Position numbers and translations under genes: made by a program. Below are positions 24,926 to 34,082 of a stretch of 64,000 nt of DNA, one piece after another. The DNA lies in the NCBI RefSeq assembly GCF_006438925.1, contig NZ_RCZA01000005.1:1-64000 (forward strand). The letters are read 5' to 3'. Position 1 is the stretch's first letter, and each line of letters starts with the position of its first letter. This DNA comes from Pseudomonas mandelii (lineage in GTDB: Bacteria; Pseudomonadota; Gammaproteobacteria; Pseudomonadales; Pseudomonadaceae). The notes under the pieces were generated by a model that worked only from the letters and a program-made list of their open reading frames with translations, had not been told where the DNA came from and made no database searches.

Positions 24926-25450
24926 TCACGCCGCATTTGTGTTTGCGACACGAGCAGTGCGGATAAACAAGGCGCGCACTTTCTCCCAGAAATTTCCCCC
25001 TAATACGAAAAAGCTGCCGATCAGCATGAGGTCACCCAGCGCTTGAGCTTGCCAGAGGTTGGGTCTGAGCCCTGGCCAAATGCTGTCGATGTAGGGTTCA
25101 AGAAAGGAGGAAATCAGCGGCACAAAGAACATCACGATGCCAATTCTGTGACGCCATGGGCCCACTTCGACTTCCGTGCTAGGTGCAAGTGAGGACACAT
25201 ATCCGAACAGGCTGCGTTTTAACTGTTGGAATCCGGACTTGCCCATGATGGCAATGACGAGAATCAACAGGACTTTGTTGCTGATGAACAGCACGCCGGT
25301 CAGCGCAGCGATCTTTGAACCCGGCACATCGGCAGCCGCGGCGAGAGGCACTAACAGCCAGGAACCCAGCATCAAGCAGATAATGACTATTCCCACCTTA
25401 AAGCGCCAACCGGCTGAATGGAGTTCAACAACACCCGGGGTGTTATTCAT
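24926..25450 (-). CDS. Transporter-suffix-domain membrane protein
   Basis: A 174-residue inner-membrane protein with about four helices: WRFKVGIVIICLMLGSWLLV, IAALTGVLFISNKVLLILVI, IGIVMFFVPLISSFLEPY and LGDLMLIGSFFVLGGNFWEK. The layout and the final FWEKVRALF motif match small bacterial proteins named after the transporter-suffix domain; their function is unknown. The ATG at 25450 follows AGAAAGG. It is divergent from the efflux operon beginning at 25569, with 118 bp between. Confidence 0.7.
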   Translation of the reverse strand: MNNTPGVVELHSAGWRFKVGIVIICLMLGSWLLVPLAAAADVPGSKIAALTGVLFISNKVLLILVIAIMGKSGFQQLKRSLFGYVSSLAPSTEVEVGPWRHRIGIVMFFVPLISSFLEPYIDSIWPGLRPNLWQAQALGDLMLIGSFFVLGGNFWEKVRALFIRTARVANTNAA

Positions 25451-25568
25451 AATCGTCGTACCTTTCTGACGGATCGCAATAGATCTGATGGCGCTTAAAA
25501 AGCGTAGCAGCCACGTGCCCATTTGGACGGCTATGCTCCAGTGATCTTTGTTGGTCGGGAAATGCGTA

Positions 25569-27122
25569 ATGCATCCAGGTACAACCCTGCTGAAGTGGCC
25601 AGGCCGGCTTGTGCTGCTTGGCGTACTTGGCCTCAGTGGCTGCGTACGACTTGGGCCGGACTTCCAGCCGCCCGGCGAAGAATGGGTCAAACACTGGAGC
25701 ACCCCTGCCCTTGAGCAATCCAGCCAGCGAGGGTTGAACCCGGATCTGCGTCAGTGGTGGGAAGTCTTCGCCGATCCGGTCCTCAATCATTTGATTGCCG
25801 AGTCGGATGCACGCAACTCCAGCCTCAAAATCGCCGGCTTGCGCGTCATGGAAGCCCGTGCCCAACTTGGCATTGCTCAAAGCGGTCTTTACCCGCAACT
25901 GCAGCAAGCCAGTGTCGACAGTCTTTACTTTAACCGCAGGCAATCCGGTGGGACCAACCCGCAAGACAGCCACTTCTGGCAACACAGCGCGGGGTTCGAC
26001 GTGGGTTGGGAGCTGGACTTCTGGGGCCGCTTCAGCCGCGCCATCGAGTCGTCCGACGCCAGCTACTTCGCCGCCCAGGCCAACTATGAAGACGTGCTCG
26101 TACTGCTGCGCGCGCAAGTGGCCGATACCTACTTTTCGCTGCGCACCACCGAAGCCCGTTTGCGCGTCGCCCGGGAAAACGCCAAACAGCAAAAGCGCAA
26201 CTTCGAAATCACCGAAAAGCTCTTCAACAGTGGCCAAAGTGCCGAGCTTGACCTGCAACAAGCCAGAACCCAGTACCTGGGCACGTTGAGCACCATCCCC
26301 AATTTCGAAGACCAGTTGCAACGGACCCGCAATGCGTTGGCGGTGTTGATTGGTCAGCCGCCCGGCGCGCTGCCGCAACTGCTCGAGAATGAAGGACTGA
26401 TCCCGCTGATCGACCGTGCCGTGTTGCAAGATGTACCGGCCAACCTGCTGCTGCGTCGGCCCGACGTGCGTGCCGCCGAGCTCAATGTCGCCGCCCAGTC
26501 AGCGCTGATCGGCGTGGCCGAGAGTGATTTCTATCCGTCGCTGACCTTGCTGGGCAGCATCGTCTGGTCAACCGACACGCTCAGTGGCACGCCCCGAAAT
26601 CTGGATTTAATCGGCGGCCCGAGTCTGCGCTGGAATCTGTTCGACCATGGCCGGATCAGCAACAACGTGCGCGTGCAGGATGCGCGGTTGCAACAGCTGA
26701 TCGAGGCTTACCGCGACAAGGTTCGCCAGGCGGCACGCGAGGCAGACGATGCGGCCTATGGCCTGATCAAATCCCTGGAGCGCGAACGCATCCTGCGTGA
26801 GGCCGAAGTGGCCGCCAAGCGCTCGCTGGTGCTGGCCAGCGCGCAGTATCGCGAAGGCTATTCGGACTTCCAGCGGGTGCTGGATGCGCAGCGTGCCTTG
26901 CTCGAACAACAGGACAATTATCTGGTCGCCCGCAGCAATGCCGTGAGTAATGTCATTGCCTTGTACAAAGCCGTGGGCGGTGGCTGGTACAGCGCCCAGC
27001 CGAAAGTTGACCCAACTACCCGCCAGCAGATGGAAAAACGCATCGACTGGGGCGATCTGCTGGAAGAGCCCGCCACTGCACAGCCTGCCATTCCAATGTC
27101 TTACAAGGTAAAAGACCAATGA
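25569..27122 (+). CDS. Outer-membrane efflux lipoprotein (NodT/OprM family)
   Basis: A 517-residue outer-membrane channel of the RND/MFS outer-membrane-factor class. A lipoprotein signal ends in VLLGVLGLSGC with the lipid-bearing Cys near residue 25. Two outer-membrane efflux (OEP) repeats follow, with the typical NLDLIGGPSLRWNLFDHGRI and LLRRPDVRAAELNVAAQSALIG segments. It is the first gene of a three-gene operon with an HlyD-type adaptor (overlapping by 4 bp) and a DUF2955 permease, the arrangement of fusaric-acid or aromatic-acid efflux systems (FusA/AaeA-AaeB type). Substrate unknown. Confidence 0.9.
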   Translation: MHPGTTLLKWPGRLVLLGVLGLSGCVRLGPDFQPPGEEWVKHWSTPALEQSSQRGLNPDLRQWWEVFADPVLNHLIAESDARNSSLKIAGLRVMEARAQLGIAQSGLYPQLQQASVDSLYFNRRQSGGTNPQDSHFWQHSAGFDVGWELDFWGRFSRAIESSDASYFAAQANYEDVLVLLRAQVADTYFSLRTTEARLRVARENAKQQKRNFEITEKLFNSGQSAELDLQQARTQYLGTLSTIPNFEDQLQRTRNALAVLIGQPPGALPQLLENEGLIPLIDRAVLQDVPANLLLRRPDVRAAELNVAAQSALIGVAESDFYPSLTLLGSIVWSTDTLSGTPRNLDLIGGPSLRWNLFDHGRISNNVRVQDARLQQLIEAYRDKVRQAAREADDAAYGLIKSLERERILREAEVAAKRSLVLASAQYREGYSDFQRVLDAQRALLEQQDNYLVARSNAVSNVIALYKAVGGGWYSAQPKVDPTTRQQMEKRIDWGDLLEEPATAQPAIPMSYKVKDQ

Positions 27123-28267
27123 GTGAAGCCGCCCAGCCCACGCCCGAGCCCCCTGTCACCCAGGCGCCAGAGCCGGCCGCCGACCCGGCGAAAAAAGGCA
27201 TCAAGTGGGTGCTACTACTGATCCTCCTGAGTCTGACCTGGTACCTGTTGGCGGATCGTTTCACACCCTATACACAACAGGCCCGGGTGGGTGCCTTTGT
27301 GATTCCGGTCGCCTCGGAAGTGGCGGGCCGCGTGACCCGGGTGAACGTGCGCAACAACCAGGACGTCAAAGCCGGCGAAATCCTTTTCGAGGTGGACCCG
27401 CAGCCGTATCAGATTGCCGTCGACCGTGCACGCGCCGACCTTGAATCGACCCGCCGACAAATCGGTGCCAGCACCGCCGGGATCGCGTCGGCCCAAGCCA
27501 ATCTGCGAGCCGCCCAGGCCAATGAACTCAAGGCGCGCCAGGACAATCAGCGCCTTGAAGGTTTGTATCGCGAAGACCCCGGCACCATTTCCGTACGACT
27601 GCTCGAAGTGTCTCGCGCCAACCGCGAACAGGCTGTGAGTCAGGTCGCCGCTGCCCGCGCCGAAGTGCAGCGCGCGCGTGAGCAGGAAGGCGGCAGCGAG
27701 GAAGACAACGCCTTGCTGCGCAGTGCCGCCACGGCGTTGTCCAAAGCCGAACTGGATCTGTCCAACACGCAGATTCGCGCTCGCTCGGCCGGACTGATTA
27801 CGGATCTGCGTACTGACGCGGGGCAATTCGCTGCTGCCGGTAGCCCGGTAATGACCCTGATCGCCATTCACGATGTGTGGATCAGCGCGGACATGACCGA
27901 GAACAACCTCGGCCTGGTCACGCTCGAAACGCCCGTGGCGATCGTACTGGATGCGTTGCCGGGCGAGGTTTTCGAGGGGCGCGTGCGCAGTGTCGGTTAT
28001 GGTGTCAGCGTTGGCCAGACGCCCGCACCCGGCACGCTTCCCAGTGTGCAGAACAGTCGTGACTGGCTGCGTCCGGCTCAGCGCTTCCCGGTGATCATCG
28101 AGTTTTCCGAAGAGTCAATGAACACGCTGCGTGAGAGCCGCGCTATCCGTGCCATCCGCGCCGGTGGGCAGGCCGAAGTCATGGCTTTTCCCTCCCAAGG
28201 CAACCCGCTCAACCCGCTCGGTCGCGTATTCCTGGGACTGATGAGTTGGCTGTCCTATGCCTACTAA
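27119..28267 (+). CDS. HlyD/EmrA-type membrane-fusion protein
   Basis: A 382-residue periplasmic adaptor. A single N-terminal membrane anchor (about 28-48, WVLLLILLSLTWYLLA) is followed by a lipoyl/barrel-sandwich domain (VIPVASEVAGRVTRVNVRNNQ), a helical hairpin (about 95-200) and the second half-barrel (SAGLITDLRTDAGQFAAAGSP). It connects the inner-membrane permease to the outer-membrane factor. It overlaps the upstream gene by 4 bp and the downstream permease by 11 bp, so all three are co-expressed. Confidence 0.92.
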   Translation: MSEAAQPTPEPPVTQAPEPAADPAKKGIKWVLLLILLSLTWYLLADRFTPYTQQARVGAFVIPVASEVAGRVTRVNVRNNQDVKAGEILFEVDPQPYQIAVDRARADLESTRRQIGASTAGIASAQANLRAAQANELKARQDNQRLEGLYREDPGTISVRLLEVSRANREQAVSQVAAARAEVQRAREQEGGSEEDNALLRSAATALSKAELDLSNTQIRARSAGLITDLRTDAGQFAAAGSPVMTLIAIHDVWISADMTENNLGLVTLETPVAIVLDALPGEVFEGRVRSVGYGVSVGQTPAPGTLPSVQNSRDWLRPAQRFPVIIEFSEESMNTLRESRAIRAIRAGGQAEVMAFPSQGNPLNPLGRVFLGLMSWLSYAY

Positions 28268-29285
28268 ACGCACGCCCCGGGCTCAACGCGCTCTGCGCCT
28301 GGCCACCGGCACGGCACTGTGCCTGGCGATCAGTTTCGGTCTCGGTTTGCCGATTCCCTTTATCGCCCCGGTGCTCTGCGCGCTGCTGCTTGCCTCACTC
28401 AATCGTGCATTGCCTTTCAAGGCCGCCGTAGTTCTCGCATTGGTGGCGATGTTGACGACCGGCCTCGGCCTGCTGTTGATTCCGATCCTGCGTTACTACC
28501 CCGTCAGCGGCGTGCTGCTGGTCGGGACAAGTTTGTTCCTGGCGTTCCGCTTCGGTTTGCGTGGCGGCAACAACCTGATCGTCACGTTTCTGGTGATTGG
28601 CCTGACCATGATCTCGGCGGCCGGTGTGGCGGAATTCGATTTGGCCGCGATGGTTATCGGTGCGTTGGTCAAGGGGCTGCTCCTGGCGGTCATGGTGCTG
28701 GCGCTGAGTCATTGGCTGTTTCCCGAACCGGCCAACGCCCCGTCACCCCCACCCGCCCCGACCCTGCCAGCCGAGGAAGTCAGTCGAGTGGCGCTGCGTG
28801 CCACCCTGATCGTGCTGCCGACCTTCCTGTTGGCGCTGATCGATCCGGCCAGTTATCTGCCGATCATCTTGAAGGCCGTGACCCTGGGCCAGCAAAGCTC
28901 GACGACGACCGCACGCCAGGCCGGCCGTGAGCTGGTCGGTTCAACCTTGCTCGGTGGCCTGCTGGCCATTGTGTTCTGGTGTGCCCTCAGTCTGTTCGTG
29001 CATCTGTGGATGTTCTTTTTGTGGATGCTGCTGTTTGGCCTCGTGCTGGCCCGCAAGGTCTATGCCCTGAGTCCGACGGGATTGAGCCCGGGCTTCTGGC
29101 TCAACAGCCTGATCACGATGATTATCCTCTTGGGCCAGTCGGTTCAGGACAGCGCAGCGGGCAAGGACGTATACACGGCGTTCGCGGTGCGTATGGGGCT
29201 GTTTATCGCCGTGACTCTGTATGCCGACCTGATGGTGCATTTGCTCGATCAACATCGGCCAAAAGAGGTTCAAGGGTTAACCTGA
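28257..29285 (+). CDS. DUF2955/FUSC-like inner-membrane permease
   Basis: A 342-residue protein with nine or ten membrane helices in two groups, separated by a proline-rich loop (EPANAPSPPPAPTLPAEE). It belongs to the DUF2955 family, related to the aromatic-acid exporter (FUSC) permeases, and is the likely substrate-recognising pump of the tripartite system. Half the size of AaeB-type permeases, it lacks their large cytoplasmic domains. Its end overlaps the convergent glycine-zipper gene by 16 bp. Confidence 0.82.
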   Translation: MPTKRTPRAQRALRLATGTALCLAISFGLGLPIPFIAPVLCALLLASLNRALPFKAAVVLALVAMLTTGLGLLLIPILRYYPVSGVLLVGTSLFLAFRFGLRGGNNLIVTFLVIGLTMISAAGVAEFDLAAMVIGALVKGLLLAVMVLALSHWLFPEPANAPSPPPAPTLPAEEVSRVALRATLIVLPTFLLALIDPASYLPIILKAVTLGQQSSTTTARQAGRELVGSTLLGGLLAIVFWCALSLFVHLWMFFLWMLLFGLVLARKVYALSPTGLSPGFWLNSLITMIILLGQSVQDSAAGKDVYTAFAVRMGLFIAVTLYADLMVHLLDQHRPKEVQGLT

Positions 29286-29725
29286 TACCCCTTCCCCTGC
29301 AGGCAACTGGTATAGACCGTTGTACTGGTCGAAGCACTGGTTTTTTGCTGCGCCCGGCGTTCCTGACGCTGGCGCGAGCCGCCCACCACCGCTCCCGCAG
29401 CCGCTGTCCCTTTTGCCTGGTTCTGACGATAGTCCTGCTTCACATCATCATCGACGCGATCATAAAACTCGTCATGCTGACGGCCGCGCACCTGCGCCCC
29501 CGCAGCTCCTGCGGCAGCGCCCACAGCAGCCCCCTTCAGCCTTCCACCGGCAGGAGGCGGTGCAGTCGAGGCGCTCTGACTGGCCGCGATGTTGTGGCAA
29601 TCGGTGATGTCCACTTGGGTTTGTTGCGAACTCTGCCCTTTCATCGGCACGACCGTTTCTGCCCAGCCCTGGGTCCAGGAAACCGACAATGCGATGCACA
29701 GGCTAATGGATGACAACCTTTTCAT
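29270..29725 (-). CDS. Secreted glycine-zipper protein
   Basis: A 151-residue protein with a signal peptide (MKRLSSISLCIALSVSWTQGWA) and a glycine/alanine-rich stretch (GGRLKGAAVGAAAGAAGAQV, later KGTAAAGAVVGGSRQRQERRA) typical of glycine-zipper envelope proteins. The two cysteines (DITDCHN and YTSCLQGKGY) may pair. Probably periplasmic or outer-membrane associated; role unknown. The ATG at 29725 is chosen because the signal peptide starts there. It is convergent with the efflux operon and is not part of the hap cluster to its right. Confidence 0.7.
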   Translation of the reverse strand: MKRLSSISLCIALSVSWTQGWAETVVPMKGQSSQQTQVDITDCHNIAASQSASTAPPPAGGRLKGAAVGAAAGAAGAQVRGRQHDEFYDRVDDDVKQDYRQNQAKGTAAAGAVVGGSRQRQERRAQQKTSASTSTTVYTSCLQGKGYQVNP

Positions 29726-29884
29726 GATGACCTCCGACAGGGCCCGGCACTCTGCAAGCACACTGGGTCGGTAGACAGACCGCTCAATACGCCACACCTC
29801 GTGATCCTGAGCGTCGTTCAGCATAAAAGATTGTAGATCACCCCTTCTCCCCCGCCTCCTTCTCTATACGTGATCCGCGTGGCA

Positions 29885-30220
29885 CTAGACCTCCATGATC
29901 AATTGGTCTGCGACCCATCGCACCGGCACGGGCTCCAACTGTGCACCCTTGCAGGGACCGTCGATGCAATGCCCGTCGTCGAAACGAAACATCGCGCTGT
30001 GATGAGCGCACATCAGGATTTTGCCGCGATAGGTGCAGAATTCTTGCGGGCGATAGTCCAGAGGCACCGAGAAATGCGGGCAACGGTTGATGTAGACCCA
30101 CACCTGCTCGCCTTGCCGCACCGCCACCAGACCGCCGGGATGCAATTGCTGGTGTTCGGGCAGACCCAGGGCGCCACCATCGGTGATGTCATCCAGTTGG
30201 CATAACGGAATGATGGTCAT
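29885..30220 (-). CDS. hapI: Rieske-type [2Fe-2S] ferredoxin, HapI-like
   Basis: A 111-residue Rieske protein with cluster ligands C47-x-H49 (RCPHF) and C71-x2-H74 (CAHH). It is the last gene of the hydroquinone cluster, separated from the YciI-like gene by 2 bp. In the 4-hydroxyacetophenone cluster of P. fluorescens ACB a ferredoxin gene occupies the same position. Such ferredoxins often reactivate dioxygenases by reducing oxidised iron, which is a plausible role here for the hydroquinone dioxygenase. Confidence 0.8.
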   Translation of the reverse strand: MTIIPLCQLDDITDGGALGLPEHQQLHPGGLVAVRQGEQVWVYINRCPHFSVPLDYRPQEFCTYRGKILMCAHHSAMFRFDDGHCIDGPCKGAQLEPVPVRWVADQLIMEV

Positions 30221-30222
30221 GA

Positions 30223-30534
30223 TCAGCCGCGCAATTCCGGGTTGCCAAGGCTCCAGTGCCAGGGGCGGATCTGAATACTGGCGAACAGTCCGGCCTGAAC
30301 ATACGGATCGTCCTGGATGAACGCTTCCACCTCCGGCAGACTGCCCGCTTCGATGACCAGCAACGTGCCGTTCATGGATGCACCCGCCTCATCGAGGGTC
30401 GGGCCGCCGAACCGCACGACCACTCGATGCGTTTCGGTCGCTCGCAAGTGCGCCTGATGACTCGGCCGCAAGCGCTGACGCAAGGCCAGGGAATCCGGGT
30501 GGTCTGTAGCGAATACCGCAAAAAACTGTCCCAT
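30223..30534 (-). CDS. hapH: YciI-like protein, HapH-like
   Basis: A 103-residue YciI-family protein. The family core VFATDHPDSLALRQRLRPSHQAHL and the end VEAFIQDDPYVQAGLFASIQIRPW are clear, with the conserved His and Asp residues present. YciI-like proteins are small dimeric ferredoxin-fold proteins, some with dehalogenase-like or muconolactone-isomerase-like roles. Its place between the intradiol dioxygenase and the ferredoxin equals that of hapH. Its step in the pathway is not known. Confidence 0.78.
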   Translation of the reverse strand: MGQFFAVFATDHPDSLALRQRLRPSHQAHLRATETHRVVVRFGGPTLDEAGASMNGTLLVIEAGSLPEVEAFIQDDPYVQAGLFASIQIRPWHWSLGNPELRG

Positions 30535-30537
30535 GGT

Positions 30538-31410
30538 TCACTCGGTTTCCATGACAAATTCGTAACATGCGCGCTTGAACGGCACTTCGATACCCAGTCG
30601 GGCGGACAAGTCATCGTGCACGACCCGGTCTTCATAGATCACCTGCAACGACTGTTTGACGCCGAACACCGCATCGGACGCCAGGTACGGATCATCGTGA
30701 TTGAACAGGTGGGTGACCAGTTTGCGATAGCCGGGCACATCGATCATGAAATGCAGGTGCGCAGGCCGCCACGGGTGACGGTTCGCAGCGTTGAGCATGC
30801 GCCCGACCGGGCCATCGGTGGGGATCGGATAGCACACCGGGACAATCGTGCGAATCGCAAAATAGCCGTCGGCATCGGTGCGATAGCGTCCGCGCAGATT
30901 ACCGAAAGGCTGTTCGGTATCTTGACCTGAATACATGCCATTTTCGGCAGTCTGCCAGACGTCGAGCACTGCGCCGGCCAGGGGATTGCCCCGAGTATCG
31001 ACCACTCGACCGCGCACCAGCGCCGTCTCGCCCGCGGTGAAGGCCATGTTTTCACCGAAGTCCCGCTCCGGCATGCCTTCGATGTAGAACGGTCCGAACA
31101 CAGTGGTCTCAGTGGCGTTTGCACTGTGCCGATGGTTGATCGCATCGACCAGCATCGACACACCCAGGGTGTCCGACAGCAGGATGAATTCCTGGCGCAC
31201 CAGACCATCACATGTGTGGCCGGTCTCGGTCAGAAAGCGGATGCCTTCAAACCACTCCTGCTCGGTCAGTTCGACGTCGCTCACAAACGCGTGCAGGTGG
31301 CGAACCAGGCTCTGCATGATCTGTTTGTAACGCGCATTGGGCGCATAGCCAAAACTGCTGACCGCCTGCTCGGAGATCAGGGTTTCCATGGCTTTGTCGT
31401 GATCGGTCAT
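30538..31410 (-). CDS. hapG: Intradiol dioxygenase, hydroxyquinol 1,2-dioxygenase-like
   Basis: A 290-residue non-haem Fe(III) intradiol dioxygenase. It has the N-terminal dimerisation helix domain (about 20-100), then the catalytic beta-sandwich with the ligand regions around GPFYIEGMPE, GRYRTDADGYFAIRTIVPVCYPIP and HPWRPAHLHFMIDVPGY (Tyr, Tyr, His, His set). Size and sequence fit hydroxyquinol 1,2-dioxygenase, which opens 1,2,4-benzenetriol to maleylacetate and so feeds the same intermediate as the HapCDE branch. Catechol 1,2-dioxygenase is the alternative. It is followed 3 bp later by hapH. Confidence 0.82.
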   Translation of the reverse strand: MTDHDKAMETLISEQAVSSFGYAPNARYKQIMQSLVRHLHAFVSDVELTEQEWFEGIRFLTETGHTCDGLVRQEFILLSDTLGVSMLVDAINHRHSANATETTVFGPFYIEGMPERDFGENMAFTAGETALVRGRVVDTRGNPLAGAVLDVWQTAENGMYSGQDTEQPFGNLRGRYRTDADGYFAIRTIVPVCYPIPTDGPVGRMLNAANRHPWRPAHLHFMIDVPGYRKLVTHLFNHDDPYLASDAVFGVKQSLQVIYEDRVVHDDLSARLGIEVPFKRACYEFVMETE

Positions 31411-31438
31411 TGTTGTTATTCCGACGAGGTTGAATGCA

Positions 31439-32506
31439 TCAGGCTGGCGCCAGGCCTTTCATGGCGCGGGTCAGCAGCACTTCGATCGGGCCTTGTTCAA
31501 ACGGCCGTGGGTTGTAATAAGGACTGGCGCAGGCAATTTGCGCGGCGTCGGCCGGCCCGTTTTCAGGCAGGCCAATGTCCGCCAACGCCAGTGGAATACC
31601 CAGCTTCTGGTTCAGCGCATACAACAAGGCGCCCACCTCCCCCGCTTCGCTGCCGCCCAAGGCGCGGGCCGCACGCTGTAACGGTTCTGCGGCCGCTTCA
31701 CGGTTGTAATGCGCCGCGTGTGGCAAAACGATCGCGTGTGCCTGAGCGTGAGGCAAATTGAACGTTCCGCCCAAGGTGTGGCAAAGCTTGTGGTGCAAGG
31801 CCATGCCGACCGAACCCAGGCAGATACCTGCCAGCCACGCGCCATACAATGCCTGGCTGCGCGCTTGCGGATCGTTGGGATCATTGACCACGCCCGGCAG
31901 GGCCAGGGCCAGTGAGCGAATCGACTCTTCGGCCATGAAACCGATGATCGGATTGGCGTCCTGGGCGTACAACGCTTCAACCGCGTGGGCCATGGCGTTC
32001 ATCCCCGAGCAGGCGGAAATCTGCGCCGGCAAGGTCAGGGTCAATTGCGGATCGTAGATCACAGTCTTGGGCAAAACCCTTGGATCACGTCCGGTTTTCT
32101 TCAGGCGGTTTTTGGTCAGCCCGTAGATCGGGGTCATCTCCGAACCGGCGTACGTCGTCGGAATCGCCACGATCGGCAGTCCCGAATCCATGGCAATCGC
32201 CTTGCCCAGACCAATGGTCGAACCACCGCCAATGGCGACGCAGCAATCGGCATCCAGACGCGCCGCTTCGACACGCGCCGCTTGCGCCACTTCCAGCGGC
32301 ACATGCATCACTGCCTTGGGATAGACGCCCGCCGCGCGATCACCGAGCAACGCCGCGACCTGTTCGCCGAGCCCCTGCTGTTCAGGCGTGGTGAGGATCA
32401 GCGCACGCCTGGCGCCCAGGCGCTCGATCTCTTCAGCCAGCGCCGAGAGCTTGCCCCAGCCAAACACCACACGGGTTGGCAGGCTTTGGTAAACAAAAGG
32501 ATTCAT
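31439..32506 (-). CDS. hapF: Maleylacetate reductase
   Basis: A 355-residue iron-type alcohol-dehydrogenase family enzyme reducing maleylacetate to beta-ketoadipate with NAD(P)H. It shows AIGGGSTIGLGKAIA (dinucleotide binding), IPTTYAGSEMTPIYGLT and HKLCHTLGGTFNLPHAQAHA, all characteristic of maleylacetate reductases. The ATG at 32506 has GAGG seven bases before it, made from the end of hapE; a TTG overlapping the hapE stop would add four residues. It lies between hapE and hapG in the operon. Confidence 0.92.
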   Translation of the reverse strand: MNPFVYQSLPTRVVFGWGKLSALAEEIERLGARRALILTTPEQQGLGEQVAALLGDRAAGVYPKAVMHVPLEVAQAARVEAARLDADCCVAIGGGSTIGLGKAIAMDSGLPIVAIPTTYAGSEMTPIYGLTKNRLKKTGRDPRVLPKTVIYDPQLTLTLPAQISACSGMNAMAHAVEALYAQDANPIIGFMAEESIRSLALALPGVVNDPNDPQARSQALYGAWLAGICLGSVGMALHHKLCHTLGGTFNLPHAQAHAIVLPHAAHYNREAAAEPLQRAARALGGSEAGEVGALLYALNQKLGIPLALADIGLPENGPADAAQIACASPYYNPRPFEQGPIEVLLTRAMKGLAPA

Positions 32507-32514
32507 GGCAGGCC

Positions 32515-33978
32515 TCAACGTTTGAAGTGCGCAGCGATGTTGGCATCGACATTGACCCAGACCGAGCGAGCCTCGGTGTAATCATGGATCGCTTCAAAGC
32601 CCATTTCACGGCCGTAGCCCGACTGTCCAACGCCACCAAACGGGCTGCCAGGGCTCACGCGTTTGTAGCAGTTGACCCAGCACATACCGGCATGAATGGC
32701 GTCGGCCATTTTGTGCGCGCGGCTCAAGTTCTGCGTCCACAGGCCGCTGCCCAGCCCGTATTCAGTGCTGTTGGCGATGGCCAGGGCTTCTTCATCGGTG
32801 CTGAACCGCACCACGGTGACGAATGGACCGAAGACCTCTTCCTGGCAAACACGATCTTCTGGCGAAGCCTCGACAATGGTCGGCTCGACATAAAAGCCTT
32901 GGGCCAACGCCTGGTCATCCGGGGCCTTGCCGCCACAGAGGATTTTGCCGCCCTGCTCTATCGCGATATCGATATAGGCCAGCACGCGGTCGCGGTGCAG
33001 CGCCGACGTCAGCGGGCCCATTTCGGTCTCTGGGTCCATCGGGTCGCCCAAGCGAATGGATTTGGCCAGCGCGATGAAACGCTCCAGGAACTGGTCAGCA
33101 ATGTCTTTATGCAGAATCAAACGCGAACCGGCGATGCAGGCCTGGCCCTGATTGTGAAAAATCGCCCAGGCAGCGCCGTTGACGGCCGCGTCCAGGTTGG
33201 CGTCTTCAAACACGATGTTGGCGCCCTTCCCGCCCAGCTCCAGTTGAATACGTTTGAGGTTGCCTTTCGACGCTTCAACGATCCGGCGACCGGTGGCCGT
33301 CGAACCGGTAAAGGCAATCTTGCCCACGTCCGGGTGTTCGGCCAGACGTTGACCGGCGGTATGCCCGTAACCCGGCACGACGTTGACCACGCCCTTCGGG
33401 AAGCCGACTTCGGTCATCAGTTCGACAATCCGCAAGGTCGTCAGCGGTGTGATTTCCGAGGGTTTGATAACGATCGTATTACCGGCGGCCAGTGCCGGGC
33501 CCATTTTCCAACTGGTGAACATCAGCGGGAAGTTCCAGGGCACGATCTGCCCGACCACACCGATCGGCTTGCGCTGCACGTAATTGAGAAACCCGGCTTC
33601 GACCGGAATCACTGCACCCTCGATCTTGTCGGCCATGCCGCCGAAATAGCGGAAGCACGCTGCCGTGCGCGGAACGTCGAGGCCGCGGGAGTCACGGATC
33701 GGATGCCCGGTGTTCAGGGATTCGAGCTGCGCCAGCTCTTCGCCGCATTCTTCGATCTTGTCCGCCAGTTTGAGCAACAAGCGCCCGCGTTCGGCGGCAC
33801 CCAGGGCAGACCAGGCCGGAAACGCACGTTTGGCCGCGGCGACAGCGAGGTCGATGTCAGCGGCTTCTGCGGCGGCGACGCGGGTGATCAACGAGCCGTC
33901 ATGGGGCGAGACGACGTCAATGGTGCCGCCAGCGACCGCATCCACGAAACGGCCATCGATATAGAGCTGATTTTGCAT
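32515..33978 (-). CDS. hapE: 4-hydroxymuconic semialdehyde dehydrogenase
   Basis: A 487-residue NAD(P)-dependent aldehyde dehydrogenase. The cofactor loop FTGSTATGRRI, the catalytic Glu in LELGGKGANIV and the nucleophile Cys in NQGQACIAGSR are all present. In the pathway it oxidises 4-hydroxymuconic semialdehyde, the ring-opening product of HapCD, to maleylacetate. The start at 33978 (MQNQLYIDGRFVD) is the family start; upstream codons in frame are spacer. It follows hapD after about 100 bp and precedes hapF by 8 bp. Confidence 0.92.
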   Translation of the reverse strand: MQNQLYIDGRFVDAVAGGTIDVVSPHDGSLITRVAAAEAADIDLAVAAAKRAFPAWSALGAAERGRLLLKLADKIEECGEELAQLESLNTGHPIRDSRGLDVPRTAACFRYFGGMADKIEGAVIPVEAGFLNYVQRKPIGVVGQIVPWNFPLMFTSWKMGPALAAGNTIVIKPSEITPLTTLRIVELMTEVGFPKGVVNVVPGYGHTAGQRLAEHPDVGKIAFTGSTATGRRIVEASKGNLKRIQLELGGKGANIVFEDANLDAAVNGAAWAIFHNQGQACIAGSRLILHKDIADQFLERFIALAKSIRLGDPMDPETEMGPLTSALHRDRVLAYIDIAIEQGGKILCGGKAPDDQALAQGFYVEPTIVEASPEDRVCQEEVFGPFVTVVRFSTDEEALAIANSTEYGLGSGLWTQNLSRAHKMADAIHAGMCWVNCYKRVSPGSPFGGVGQSGYGREMGFEAIHDYTEARSVWVNVDANIAAHFKR

Positions 33979-34082
33979 AATATTTTCCTCGCACCGCGCC
34001 GATGGCGCAGCGTCTGACGACTTGATTCTTGAGAGCATGCCCTGCTGAATAGCCCGGCGTGATGCCGGGCAAGACAAAGGCC

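Noticed and set aside
32476..34017. A 513-codon open frame on the plus strand
   Set aside because: It is the shadow of hapE (aldehyde dehydrogenase) on the other strand, common in high-GC genes.
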